Shown in pieces: positions 6,997 through 14,682 of a DNA stretch of 25,533 nucleotides (its first letter is position 1; the number at the start of each line of letters is the position of its first letter). The DNA is from DAOTXN01 sp034435435. GTDB taxonomy: Bacteria > Chloroflexota > Anaerolineae > S140-20. The stretch is taken from positions 1 to 25,533 of the forward strand of contig DAOTXN010000075.1 in NCBI GenBank assembly GCA_034435435.1, read 5' to 3'. The translations under genes were made by a program, and so were the position numbers. The notes under the pieces were generated by a model. The model ran no database searches and was not told the origin of the DNA. It saw nothing but the letters and a program-made list of their open reading frames with translations.

Positions 6997-7562
6997 CTTG
7001 GTCCACGCCGGTCGCGCAGCGCATGATACAGTTGTTGTGTGACTTGAAATTCAAACGGTCTCTCGTCTTGACCGCTCCAGAACTCGTCCAGATATTGATT
7101 GGCGCTGCTGCGCTCGTACACGTGGGCCTGGAGCAAAAGCTCGAGCCGGTCGGCGTCGCGCACCAGCCGGCCTTCAACGCTGGCGCGGTCCTCGAATTCT
7201 TGCCACCACTCTCGCAGCCGTTCGGCAAAGGGCAAGCCAACTAAAATATCGGCCAATGCGCTCAACTCGGCCTGGCGCTTGGCCCCGGCTGGAAAGTAGC
7301 GCAGGGCCGGCGTAGGGATGTCGGTGATGGCGCTTTCGGGCAGGTCGTGAATCAGGGCGATGGCGAGCAGCTTTTCTCTGTCTACTGGTTCTGCAATCAA
7401 CTCGGCCAGTGTAAGCGCGACAAAGGCGACGCCAAAACTGTGATCGGCGACGCTTTCTACATCGGTCAGGCCCCGCACGGCCCAGCCGCCGCGTGGCGTA
7501 ACTTTGAGCCGGTTGGCTTGAAACAGCAGGTCTAGGATGCGCCCGTCGTCAAGTTGAGGCAT
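6993..7562 (-). CDS. HD-domain hydrolase, YfbR/HDDC2-like 5'-nucleotidase
   Basis: A 189-residue HD-superfamily phosphohydrolase. The metal ligands are visible: His41 in ADHSF, His72-Asp73 in IHDLPE, and a later Asp in RDADRLE (136-138). Spacing and the N-terminal LDLLFQANRLK helix fit the HD_3 group containing E. coli YfbR and human HDDC2, which remove 5' phosphate from deoxyribonucleoside monophosphates. It begins 4 nt after the kinase-family stop and ends in a 4-nt overlap with asparaginase. The neighbour being an adenosine-specific kinase family member supports a nucleotide role. The family call is good; substrate is inferred. Confidence 0.8.
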   Translation of the reverse strand: MPQLDDGRILDLLFQANRLKVTPRGGWAVRGLTDVESVADHSFGVAFVALTLAELIAEPVDREKLLAIALIHDLPESAITDIPTPALRYFPAGAKRQAELSALADILVGLPFAERLREWWQEFEDRASVEGRLVRDADRLELLLQAHVYERSSANQYLDEFWSGQDERPFEFQVTQQLYHALRDRRGPR

Positions 7563-7566
7563 GGCC

Positions 7567-8052
7567 TTACAGTTTATAACCGATCATGCGCAAGAATTCT
7601 TTGCGGTGAGCCACGTCGGCGGGGCCTTCGACGCCTTTGGAGCTAAACCCATCAATAACCCCCAGAATGCCGCGCCCTTGTTCGGTTTGAGCGATCACGA
7701 CCTGAGTGGGGTTAGACGTGGCGCAGAAAATATGGCACACTTCGGGGATCATTTTGATGGTGTTCAAGACGTTGAGCGGATAAAAACCTTCGCCGAGAAA
7801 CAGGATAAAACTATGTCCCGCCGAGAGCGCCAAAGCATTCTTTTGAGCCAGCGCGATCAACTCTTGGTCGGTGCCGGTGATGCGCACCAAAGCCGGACCC
7901 GACGCCTCGCAAAAAGCCAGACCGAACTTGATGCCCGGCACTGCCCCTACCAGGGCTTCGTGTATGTCTTGGACCGTTTTGATAAAATGGCTTTGGCCCA
8001 GAACAAAATTGAGCGCTTCGGGCTTGTCTATCTCTACGCTGGTTAGTTCCAT
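7567..8052 (-). CDS. Adenosine-specific kinase family protein (PF04008 type)
   Basis: A 161-residue compact protein resembling the archaeal/thermophile adenosine-specific kinase family: it starts MELTSVEIDKPE, has NFVLGQSHFIKTVQDIHEAL, a GIKFGLAFCEASGPALVR segment, and an IFCATSNP motif followed by a DGFSSKGVE loop. I recognise this pattern from memory of that family; the biochemical role there is only partly established. The start at 8052 is chosen because AGGAGGTG lies just upstream; a longer frame from 8115 crosses the terminator hairpin. It heads the unit with the HD hydrolase, asparaginase and zinc-ribbon genes. Confidence 0.75.
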   Translation of the reverse strand: MELTSVEIDKPEALNFVLGQSHFIKTVQDIHEALVGAVPGIKFGLAFCEASGPALVRITGTDQELIALAQKNALALSAGHSFILFLGEGFYPLNVLNTIKMIPEVCHIFCATSNPTQVVIAQTEQGRGILGVIDGFSSKGVEGPADVAHRKEFLRMIGYKL

Positions 8053-8091
8053 TTTGCACCTCCTCAGGACTTGTGAATCGCATGAATCAAA

Positions 8092-8122
8092 ACCGCCGTT
8101 AAGCCACAACGCCAACGGCGGT
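8092..8122 (-). terminator. Hairpin terminator after the receiver genes
   Basis: A perfect 9-bp stem (8092-8100 with 8114-8122, ACCGCCGTT type) with a 13-base loop, followed on the minus strand by TTTTGATT. It lies 26 bases past the stop of the first receiver gene and before the adenosine-kinase-family gene. The short T-tract makes it moderate; some readthrough into the next unit is possible, as no clear separate promoter was found there. Confidence 0.6.
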
Positions 8123-8148
8123 CTTTTCCCAGTAGGACAATGCCTGGG

Positions 8149-8544
8149 TTAGGCTGTCGCCCGTTTTTTACTCAGCACGCGCTCCACACTTTGCAGCAAC
8201 TCCTGGGGGCCAAACGGCTTGGTCACATAATCGTCTACCTTGGCGATGTGCAGCCCCAGGACCTTGTCAATACTTTGCGCCTTGGCCGTCACGACGATCA
8301 CAGGAATATCAGATAATTGTTCATCGGCCTTCATCTGTTGATAGACCTCCCAACCATCCATGTCGGGCATCATCAGGTCTAACAGAACCAGGTCTGGCTT
8401 GATACGACGCACTGCTTCAAGACCCTCCCGGCCTCCCATCGCGCCTGTGAGGTCGAATCCCTTGCGGCCCAAAATGAGCTTGACCAGATCGATCATTTCG
8501 GGCTCGTCCTCAATGCAGACCACAGTCTTTTTTTCCTCTGTCAT
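8149..8544 (-). CDS. Stand-alone response-regulator receiver protein (copy 1)
   Basis: A 131-residue single-domain receiver with no output domain. The acidic pocket is Glu12-Asp13, the phospho-acceptor is Asp56 in LLDLMMPDMDG, the switch Thr is Thr86 in VVTAK, and the conserved Lys is Lys109 in TKPFG. All residues expected for phosphorylation are present. A GAGGAGGA ribosome-binding site precedes the ATG. It follows the second receiver gene after 37 nt on the same strand and is very similar to it along its whole length, a tandem duplication. No histidine kinase is in the window; such proteins often act as phosphorelay intermediates or control protein partners. Confidence 0.9.
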   Translation of the reverse strand: MTEEKKTVVCIEDEPEMIDLVKLILGRKGFDLTGAMGGREGLEAVRRIKPDLVLLDLMMPDMDGWEVYQQMKADEQLSDIPVIVVTAKAQSIDKVLGLHIAKVDDYVTKPFGPQELLQSVERVLSKKRATA

Positions 8545-8581
8545 GTGTCCTCCTCTAGCGCCGTTGAACGACCGGTGCTTG

Positions 8582-8962
8582 TTAAATCTCTCCTAAAACC
8601 TGCCGCACGCTGTCCAATAATTCTTTAGGGCCGAAATCGGCCTTGACCAGATAGGCGTCTACTTTGGCGACGTGTAGCCCTAAAACCTGGTCAATGGGTT
8701 TGTCTTTGGCAGTAACCACGATGACCGGGATGTCTTTCAAGCGTTCATCGGCCTTCATACGGCGATGCACCTCCCAGCCATCCATGTCCGGCATCATCAA
8801 GTCCAACAATACTAGGTCTGGTTGTTCGCGCTGGATCGTCTCGATCCCCTCACGGCCGCCGATGGCGCCAATCACTTCCAACCCTTTGGGCTCGAGAATG
8901 AGCTTTACTAGATCGATCATGTCCGCATGGTCTTCGACGTACACAATCTTTTTCTTTGACAT
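8582..8962 (-). CDS. Stand-alone response-regulator receiver protein (copy 2)
   Basis: A 126-residue receiver domain without output domain. It has Glu10-Asp11, phospho-acceptor Asp54 in LLDLMMPDMDG, the switch Thr in VVTAK, and Lys in LVKADFG. Compared with its tandem copy, the conserved Lys-Pro of TKPFG is replaced by LVKADFG, with one extra residue and no proline, so signalling geometry at the beta5-alpha5 loop may differ. The start at 8962 has GGGAGGA upstream; an open frame reaching 9100 would cross the promoter region and is rejected. A promoter at 9001-9029 fits this gene, which is transcribed divergently from the M50 protease gene. Confidence 0.9.
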   Translation of the reverse strand: MSKKKIVYVEDHADMIDLVKLILEPKGLEVIGAIGGREGIETIQREQPDLVLLDLMMPDMDGWEVHRRMKADERLKDIPVIVVTAKDKPIDQVLGLHVAKVDAYLVKADFGPKELLDSVRQVLGEI

Positions 8963-9000
8963 CCGGTCCTCCCGTGTTTGGACGAACGAAAACACATACA

Positions 9001-9029
9001 AGTGTACCACAATATGCCACACATGTCTA
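9001..9029 (-). promoter_or_regulatory. Sigma-70-like promoter for the receiver pair
   Basis: On the minus strand TAGACA (9024-9029) and TACACT (9001-9006) are separated by 17 bases, 39 nt upstream of the receiver start codon. It matches the -35 consensus at 5 of 6 and the -10 at 4 of 6 positions. Confidence 0.5.
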
Positions 9030-9058
9030 GCGCCGACGTATGTCAACGCGATTATTGC

Positions 9059-9087
9059 TTGCCAGAACACTCCTGGAACGGTATAAT
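9059..9087 (+). promoter_or_regulatory. Strong sigma-70-like promoter for the M50 protease unit
   Basis: TTGCCA (9059-9064) and a perfect TATAAT (9082-9087) with a 17-base spacer. Transcription would begin near 9094, giving a leader of about 26 nt before the ATG at 9120. It is the only clear promoter found upstream of the long plus-strand run to 15945. Confidence 0.75.
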
Positions 9088-9119
9088 GACCATGAAGCAT
9101 CTACGAATTGGAGCATGAA

Positions 9120-10421
9120 ATGGATATATTGACGATAGTAGCGTTTGTGGCTGTATTGGGTCCCCTGATCCTGCTGCACGAAATTGGACATTTTGTTGGA
9201 GCCAAGTTGACTGGTGTGCGCGTCGAGGAATTCGGGTTTGGCTGGCCTCCGCGCCTCTTTACGTTCTGGCAAAGCCCCAGCCGGTTAACGGTGGGAGGTA
9301 GATCAATTATCACTCCGAAAAACTTTCGCCTGGCCTACAACCTCCAGGTAGGACAACACGTAGAAGCCACCGTCAGTCAAGATGAGCAATTTGATACCTT
9401 GCATCAACTGCGCGTGCTAGACCCGGACGCAGATGACGTGACTCCCAGGCGCGAGTCAATCGGTCCCAATCTCGTCATCCGCGGCGCATTGACCGCGTTA
9501 GATCGAGGCACCGCGTACACTTTAAACTGGATCCCGCTGGGTGGCTTTTGCCGCCTAACCGGGGAAGAAGACCCCACCGACCCGCGCAGCCTGGCGGCTC
9601 AACCCAAACGAGAACGCTTGTTGACGCTAGTGGGCGGTCCGGCAGTCAACCTGATCGTCGCCATTTTGCTCTTTACGGTCGCCTTTGCCAGCGGCGTGCC
9701 AGAACCGGTGGACAGCCGCGTAGTGATCAAACAAATCGCCGCCGAATCGCCCGCCGCCAAAGCCGATTTGCAGTTAGGCGACGTGATAGTGAAAGCCAAT
9801 GGGACGCCGGTCGAATTCACCAGCGAGTTGATCGACATTATCAATGCCAATGCCGGTGAGACGATTGTTCTGACCCTGGAACGCGACGGACACATTCTGG
9901 AGCAGGCAGTGGAGGTGCGCCAGGAACGTCCATCGGATGGGCGGGTAGGGATTGTTATCGCTAACCAGGCCGACACGTTCATCGCGCGTCCTATGGCGTG
10001 GTCTAAAGCGTTGGGTTATGGAGTGGATCAATTCTGGTTCAGCGTTAAGCAGATGGTTCAGTTACCTGCAATGCTCATCCGAGGCCAGGTTTCGGCCGAA
10101 GAGGTGCGACCGCTCGGCCCGGTGGGCATCAGCCAGATTGCCGCTGACGCCATCGAGCGTAGCAATCAGGAACAAAGCTGGTTCACCATTCTCTTTTTCG
10201 CCGGAGCCATCAGCATGGCTTTGGGCGTCACCAATTTGCTCCCCCTGCCCGCGCTAGATGGCGGTCGTATCATGTTCGTGTTGCTTGAAGCTGTCCGCGG
10301 CCGGCGGATCGATCCGGCCAAAGAGGGTCTCGTTCATCTCATTGGTCTGGCTCTGCTGATGAGCCTGCTGTTGATTATGACGCTACAGGAAATCATCAAT
10401 CCGGTAACGTCTCCCTTTTAA
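9120..10421 (+). CDS. rseP: M50 site-2 (RseP/RasP-type) membrane metalloprotease
   Basis: A 433-residue intramembrane zinc protease. HEIGH at residues 20-24 in the first membrane helix supplies two zinc ligands, and the third is Asp380 in NLLPLPALDGGR within a C-terminal helix. A PDZ domain lies around 200-275 (AAKADLQLGDVIVKANG). Between FGFGWPPRLF and the LNWIPLGGF motif there are about 80 extra residues not found in the standard family. This protease class cleaves membrane-bound regulators such as anti-sigma factors. ATG 9120 is chosen over the in-frame TTG at 9108, since the TTG is part of the GGAG ribosome-binding site. The next gene starts 5 nt after its stop. Confidence 0.9.
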   Translation: MDILTIVAFVAVLGPLILLHEIGHFVGAKLTGVRVEEFGFGWPPRLFTFWQSPSRLTVGGRSIITPKNFRLAYNLQVGQHVEATVSQDEQFDTLHQLRVLDPDADDVTPRRESIGPNLVIRGALTALDRGTAYTLNWIPLGGFCRLTGEEDPTDPRSLAAQPKRERLLTLVGGPAVNLIVAILLFTVAFASGVPEPVDSRVVIKQIAAESPAAKADLQLGDVIVKANGTPVEFTSELIDIINANAGETIVLTLERDGHILEQAVEVRQERPSDGRVGIVIANQADTFIARPMAWSKALGYGVDQFWFSVKQMVQLPAMLIRGQVSAEEVRPLGPVGISQIAADAIERSNQEQSWFTILFFAGAISMALGVTNLLPLPALDGGRIMFVLLEAVRGRRIDPAKEGLVHLIGLALLMSLLLIMTLQEIINPVTSPF

Positions 10422-10426
10422 CGCCA

Positions 10427-11380
10427 ATGGACCTGACCAAAACACTCGAGCTGATACTCAAAGCAGATGCGCCGCTCTTTCCGTCGGCGCTGTATAATCT
10501 GTCTCAACTGGAAAGCGCCGAAATGGAACGCCTGACGGCAATATGGTCTGCCATCCCCAACGGTCGCCGGCGAGCGTTGCTCAAAGAGTTGGTCGAGATC
10601 TCCGAGACCAACTTTGAGGTTGATTTTGAGCAGATCTTTCGCTGGGGTCTGCACGATAGTGACCCGGAAGTGCGCGCAGCTTCTATCGAAGGTCTATGGG
10701 AAAACGAAGAGCCGGCGCTTATGCTTGATCTGTTGCGCTTGTTGGAAAAAGATGCCTCGACGCTGGTGCGTGCTGCCGCAGCAAGCTCATTGGGGCGATA
10801 CGTTCTTTTGTGCGAATTAGGCAAGCTGCCTTCCGAACGGTGTGAACCGGTCTACAATGCCCTCTATGACCTGTGTGTGCAAGATCGCGGCGATCAAGAA
10901 ATCCGTCGCCGTGCGTTGGAATCACTTTCTTACGTCAACAATGAGCGGGTCAGCGCCCTACTCCTGGGCGCTTATGAACATCCTGAAGAAAAGATGCGTG
11001 TGAGCGCCGTCTTTGGTATGGGGCGCTCGGCTGATAAACGCTGGTTAGAGATAGTGATGGGGGAGCTTTTTAGCATCAATCCCGAGATGCGCTACGAGGC
11101 AGCCCGCGCGTGTGGCGAGATAGAGGCCAGAGCAGCCGTACCGAGACTGGCCGAACTGATCGACGACCCCGACCGCGAAGTGCAAGAAGCGACTTTGTGG
11201 GCTTTGGGGCAGATAGGGGGAGAGGAAGCACGCCGACTCTTGCTGGCCTGTTGCGAACAAGACGACCCAGTCGCCCGTAGCGCAGCCGAGGCGGCTCTGG
11301 AGGAACTGGATTTTCTGCACGGCCAATTGGACTTTCCTCTGTATAATCTCGATGACGATGAAGCGGTCTTGGATTGGTGA
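10427..11380 (+). CDS. HEAT-repeat protein
   Basis: A 317-residue all-helical repeat protein without signal peptide or membrane segment. From about residue 75 to 300 are successive HEAT-like helical pairs: DSDPEVRAASIEGLW, DASTLVRAAAASSLG, EIRRRALESLSYV, EKMRVSAVFGMGRS, PEMRYEAARACGEI, DREVQEATLWALGQIG and DPVARSAAEAALEEL. Some lie in the phycobilisome-lyase-like HEAT_2 style. Such proteins act as protein-binding scaffolds. It is 5 nt downstream of the M50 protease gene and so probably co-expressed with it, perhaps as an adaptor for the protease or a substrate, which is inference. Confidence 0.8.
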   Translation: MDLTKTLELILKADAPLFPSALYNLSQLESAEMERLTAIWSAIPNGRRRALLKELVEISETNFEVDFEQIFRWGLHDSDPEVRAASIEGLWENEEPALMLDLLRLLEKDASTLVRAAAASSLGRYVLLCELGKLPSERCEPVYNALYDLCVQDRGDQEIRRRALESLSYVNNERVSALLLGAYEHPEEKMRVSAVFGMGRSADKRWLEIVMGELFSINPEMRYEAARACGEIEARAAVPRLAELIDDPDREVQEATLWALGQIGGEEARRLLLACCEQDDPVARSAAEAALEELDFLHGQLDFPLYNLDDDEAVLDW

Positions 11381-11492
11381 CATAACTTATTCAACCTGGT
11401 CGTCGATTTGACCACCAGCGTAGTTTTTATGACCACGGTCGCCAGCCCGGTTACCTTGATTCCTTTGTTCGCTTTTGTGCGCTAGGGGAACC

Positions 11493-12716
11493 GTGAAAAA
11501 GCTCGTTGTGATCACCCTTGTGTTGATATGGACCGTCGCCAGCAGCCAGTCTGCAATAGCTCAGACCGGCATCACCGTCCAATCCAGCGACGCCCATTAC
11601 AGCTTTGGTCAACACATCACGTTCCAACTCCAGGCCAGCGCCCCGACCGTTATCAATCAAATCACGCTTTTATTCCAGGTCCAGGGGCAAATGAGCAAAA
11701 CATCCGTCCCTATTGTCTTTGAGCCTGGTCTTCAAATCTCGATTGACTATGTTTACAGCCTGGCCGAGCACGAACTGCCCCCCTTTGCCACACTTGTCTA
11801 CTGGTGGGAAATCCGCGCCGAGGATGGTCAACAGCACCGCAGCCCGGATCAAGTATTATACTATGCAGACAATCGCTATAGTTGGCAAGCGTCTGCCCGC
11901 GATCAATACCTGAATACGACCGTAGAGATTTATTGGGTCGAGGGAGATCGTGTGTTCGGTCAAAATGCTCTCAATACCGCCATCGTAGCCCTAGACCAGA
12001 TCAATCGTGAATTGCAGACCATTATCCCCGGCGTCATCCGCATCTTTATCTACCCCAGCGAACAAGACCTGCGTAGCGCGTTGAACCTGGGCGGCTATGA
12101 TTGGGCCGGCGGACAAGCCCGCCCGGAATTGGAGACCATCCTGGTAGGCATCCCCAACGACCAATTAGCCTTCACCGAGATGGAACGCCTCATCCCCCAC
12201 GAGCTGGCTCACCTGCTCATCTTTGAAGCTACCGGACGGCAACTGAATCGGGCGCCACCCTGGCTCAACGAGGGTCTGGCTTCGGTATACGAACTCCGCC
12301 CTGACCCCAGTCGCCAGGCGTTGGTAGAACAGGCTTTGGCCGTGGAGGGATTATTTCCTCTGGAGAGCCTGTGCGCCCCCTTTCCACTGGATGAAAACGC
12401 CGCCCGCCTGGCCTATGCGCAGAGCGCCGGAGTCGTCCAATACATCCGCGAACGATTCGGCAGCCAGGCCGTCCGCGCATTACTGGCCGCCTATGCCGAT
12501 AGCGCCAGTTGCGAGTCGGGCGTCGAGCGGGCGTTGGGTATGTCGTTGAATGGGCTAGATCGGGCCTGGCGCTCCACTCTGATTCGTGAACCCCAGGGCG
12601 CCGCAGCGCAGAACGACGGCAGCGCCTGGTTGGCCCTGTGGCTACTGACGGTGTTGGCGAGCCTGCCTCTGGTGGGCATAGTGCGCCGTAGTCAAAAAGC
12701 GAAGCGAGAATTATGA
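11493..12716 (+). CDS. Secreted gluzincin-like metallopeptidase (peptidase MA-like family)
   Basis: A 407-residue exported protein. A GTG start at 11493 gives a good signal peptide (KKLVVITLVLIW, cleavage near SAIAQ); a TTG at 11475 would add six residues and is less likely. The zinc site is HELAH at 236-240, and a second motif NEGLASVYE follows about 20 residues later, with Glu260 as the likely third ligand. Before the metal site is a beta-rich region (about 25-150). A hydrophobic helix near the C-terminus (WLALWLLTVLASLPLVGIV) then basic residues would anchor it with the domain outside. It lies 112 nt after the HEAT gene and overlaps the next start by 4 nt. Substrate is unknown. Confidence 0.8.
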   Translation: MKKLVVITLVLIWTVASSQSAIAQTGITVQSSDAHYSFGQHITFQLQASAPTVINQITLLFQVQGQMSKTSVPIVFEPGLQISIDYVYSLAEHELPPFATLVYWWEIRAEDGQQHRSPDQVLYYADNRYSWQASARDQYLNTTVEIYWVEGDRVFGQNALNTAIVALDQINRELQTIIPGVIRIFIYPSEQDLRSALNLGGYDWAGGQARPELETILVGIPNDQLAFTEMERLIPHELAHLLIFEATGRQLNRAPPWLNEGLASVYELRPDPSRQALVEQALAVEGLFPLESLCAPFPLDENAARLAYAQSAGVVQYIRERFGSQAVRALLAAYADSASCESGVERALGMSLNGLDRAWRSTLIREPQGAAAQNDGSAWLALWLLTVLASLPLVGIVRRSQKAKREL

Positions 12717-13246
12717 GCAACACTATTTTTTTCGACCTGGAAACCAAATATCTGGCTGACGAAGTAGGCGGATGGCACAACATCCACAAAATGGAGTTGG
12801 CCGTGGCCGTAACCTACGCCACCGCCGACGGGGCCTACCATCACTTTACCGAAGACCAGGCAGCCCAACTGGTGGCTCATTTGCAACAGGCCGATCTGGT
12901 CGTCGGTTTTAACCTGGTCCGCTTCGACTACACCGTGCTCCAACCCTACACACCCGTCCCGCTGGAGCGCCTACCCACCGTGGATATGCTGCACGACCTG
13001 CATCGCCAACTTGGCTTTCGGGTCAGTCTCGACAGTCTGGCCTCGGCCACGCTGGGTGTGACCAAATCGGCCGACGGCGTACAGGCCGTGCACTGGTTTC
13101 GACAGGGCAAAATAGACCAGGTGCTCGCTTATTGCGAGCGCGATGTACAGGTGACCCGCGACGTGTACGAATTTGGCCGCAAAAACGGCTTTGTGCGCTA
13201 CTACGACCGGCGCTACCGTACCCAAAAGACGCCGGTGCGGTGGTAA
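12713..13246 (+). CDS. DnaQ-like DEDDy 3'-5' exonuclease-like protein
   Basis: A 177-residue RNase H-fold nuclease, predicted cytosolic. Candidate metal ligands are Asp8 and Glu10 (FFDLET), Asp72 (GFNLVRFD) and the DEDDy signature Tyr140-x3-Asp144 (YCERD). The pattern resembles YprB-like predicted exonucleases rather than DNA polymerase proofreading subunits, and the chain is short with no other domain. Its ATG overlaps the preceding peptidase stop (ATGA), so translation is coupled. It is followed after 4 nt by the radical SAM gene. Whether it degrades DNA or RNA cannot be decided from sequence. Confidence 0.75.
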   Translation: MSNTIFFDLETKYLADEVGGWHNIHKMELAVAVTYATADGAYHHFTEDQAAQLVAHLQQADLVVGFNLVRFDYTVLQPYTPVPLERLPTVDMLHDLHRQLGFRVSLDSLASATLGVTKSADGVQAVHWFRQGKIDQVLAYCERDVQVTRDVYEFGRKNGFVRYYDRRYRTQKTPVRW

Positions 13247-13250
13247 CAAG

Positions 13251-14201
13251 ATGACAGATCAGGAACCGGCCTATCTCAAACTGCTGCGAAATGGAGAACT
13301 GGCCGAGCGGGCCAAACGCGCCCACGAACATCTGGCCGACTGCGACCTGTGCGGGTGGGATTGTCACATCGACCGCCGCCAGCGCACCGGCGCGTGCAAG
13401 ACCGGTATGGAGGCCATCGTCGCCAGCTATGGCCCACACCACGGCGAAGAGGACCCGCTGCGCGGCTGGGGCGGCTCGGGCGCCATCTTTTTCTCCTGGT
13501 GCAATCTGCGCTGCCAGTTCTGTCAAAATTACGACATCAGCCAGCTCGGTGTGGGTCGCGCCGCCGGCCCGGAGCGGCTGGCCGAGATGATGCTAGAGTT
13601 GCAGGCTCACGGCTGCCACAATATCAACTTTGTCTCACCCAGCCACGTGGTAGCGCAGATCTTGACCGGCGTGCTGATTGCCGCGCAGGCCGGGCTGCGC
13701 TTGCCGCTGGTCTACAATACCGGCGGCTATGACTCATTGGCCGCCCTGGCCCTGCTCGACGACGTGATCGACATTTACATGCCCGACATCAAATATGCCG
13801 ACGCGCGACTCGCCAAAAAATACTCCAAAATTCCCAACTATCCGGCGGTGAATCAAGCCGCTGTCAAAGAGATGCACCGGCAGGTGGGCGACATGGCGCT
13901 GGACGGGCACGGCATCGCCCGACGCGGATTGCTGGTGCGCCACCTGATCATGCCCAACGACCTGGCAGGCACGACCGAGATCGCCCGTTTTCTGGCCCAA
14001 GAGATTTCGACCGATACCTACGTCAACGTGATGGGCCAGTATCGGCCCTGTTATCGAGCCGGACATTACCCGGAGCTAGACCGTCCGCCGACGATCCAAG
14101 AGGTAGAACGAGCATACCAGGCGATGAGTGACGCCGGCCTGCATCGCTTTGATGAACGCCGGGGGCGAGGTCGCGCCTTGGCCTGGATGCTGCAACCCTA
14201 G
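13251..14201 (+). CDS. PflX-like radical SAM protein (COG1313 type)
   Basis: A 316-residue radical SAM enzyme. The [4Fe-4S] motif is C-x3-C-x2-C in SWCNLRCQFC, followed by QNYDISQ. An N-terminal cysteine cluster (CDLCGWDC, then GAC) precedes it and may bind another cluster. These features and the EEDPLRGWGGSG loop match the COG1313 family related to pyruvate formate-lyase activating enzymes. No glycyl radical enzyme is in the window. The start at 13251 is used, 4 nt after the exonuclease stop; a longer frame from 13173 overlaps that gene. The stop codon TAG uses the first G of the inverted-repeat element beginning at 14201. Substrate protein unknown. Confidence 0.8.
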   Translation: MTDQEPAYLKLLRNGELAERAKRAHEHLADCDLCGWDCHIDRRQRTGACKTGMEAIVASYGPHHGEEDPLRGWGGSGAIFFSWCNLRCQFCQNYDISQLGVGRAAGPERLAEMMLELQAHGCHNINFVSPSHVVAQILTGVLIAAQAGLRLPLVYNTGGYDSLAALALLDDVIDIYMPDIKYADARLAKKYSKIPNYPAVNQAAVKEMHRQVGDMALDGHGIARRGLLVRHLIMPNDLAGTTEIARFLAQEISTDTYVNVMGQYRPCYRAGHYPELDRPPTIQEVERAYQAMSDAGLHRFDERRGRGRALAWMLQP

Positions 14202-14311
14202 CAGTCTGTCGGAGAGACGTAATTTAGCCCCTTGTGAGCGTCCAAAATGGGCGCAAAGCGAGCCAAAAACGGGCGCAAGGCCCTATATTACAGGGTTCTC
14301 CGACAGGCTGC
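14201..14311. mobile_element. MITE-like inverted-repeat element, 111 bp
   Basis: Terminal inverted repeats of 15 bases (14201-14215, GCAGTCTGTCGGAGA, and 14297-14311) match at 14 of 15. The pairing continues imperfectly inward to about 14242 and 14270, so the whole element can fold into one long hairpin. The interior has GGGCGCAA twice (14249 and 14271 region). No transposase is encoded. It separates the radical SAM gene from acylphosphatase and may have brought the radical SAM stop codon with its first base. Non-autonomous transposon or dispersed REP-like repeat are both possible. Confidence 0.65.
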
Positions 14312-14361
14312 TCGTGCATCGCCTTTTTCGCCGAGATGTGAGGATAGGGAGACGGCCTTCT

Positions 14362-14652
14362 GTGAATGAAAAACCTGCGCGTTTACACGCCCGTGTCTAT
14401 GGCCGGGTGCAGGGCGTCAATTTTCGCTACTATACTCAGCTAGAAGCCGACCGTGAGGGTCTCGCTGGCTGGGTCGCCAATCGCTTCGACGGCAGCGTTG
14501 AGGTCGTCGCCGAGGGCGACCGAACCGCGCTCGACCACTTTTGTCGCTTTTTGCACCGTGGTTCCCCCTCGGCCCGCGTGGAGCGCGTCGAGATCGAGTG
14601 GAGCGAAGCCACCGGCGAATATGATCGTTTCCGCGTGCGCTATCTGCGCTAA
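14362..14652 (+). CDS. acyP: Acylphosphatase
   Basis: A 96-residue acylphosphatase that would hydrolyse acyl phosphates such as acetyl phosphate. The signature is GRVQGVNFR with catalytic Arg22, then GWVANRFDGSVEVVAEG with Asn40 and a conserved loop. Length agrees with the usual 90-100 residues. The start is GTG at 14362; GGGAG lies 11 nt upstream, rather far, and no better in-frame start is visible because the frame upstream runs through the repeat element. It sits between the element and the FecR-like gene (30-nt gap). The first gene after the repeat, it is probably expressed from readthrough or an unseen promoter. Confidence 0.9.
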   Translation: MNEKPARLHARVYGRVQGVNFRYYTQLEADREGLAGWVANRFDGSVEVVAEGDRTALDHFCRFLHRGSPSARVERVEIEWSEATGEYDRFRVRYLR

Positions 14653-14682
14653 ACCTGAGTCTTGAGCTCTGTCTGAACAACT

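Noticed and set aside
11381..11486. Short open frame continuing in the HEAT gene frame after its TGA, with a hydrophobic reading (LTTSVVFMTTVASPV)
   Set aside because: The stop codon is clear, no ribosome-binding site precedes the inner ATG at 11429, and 18 codons are too few to support a gene without homologues.
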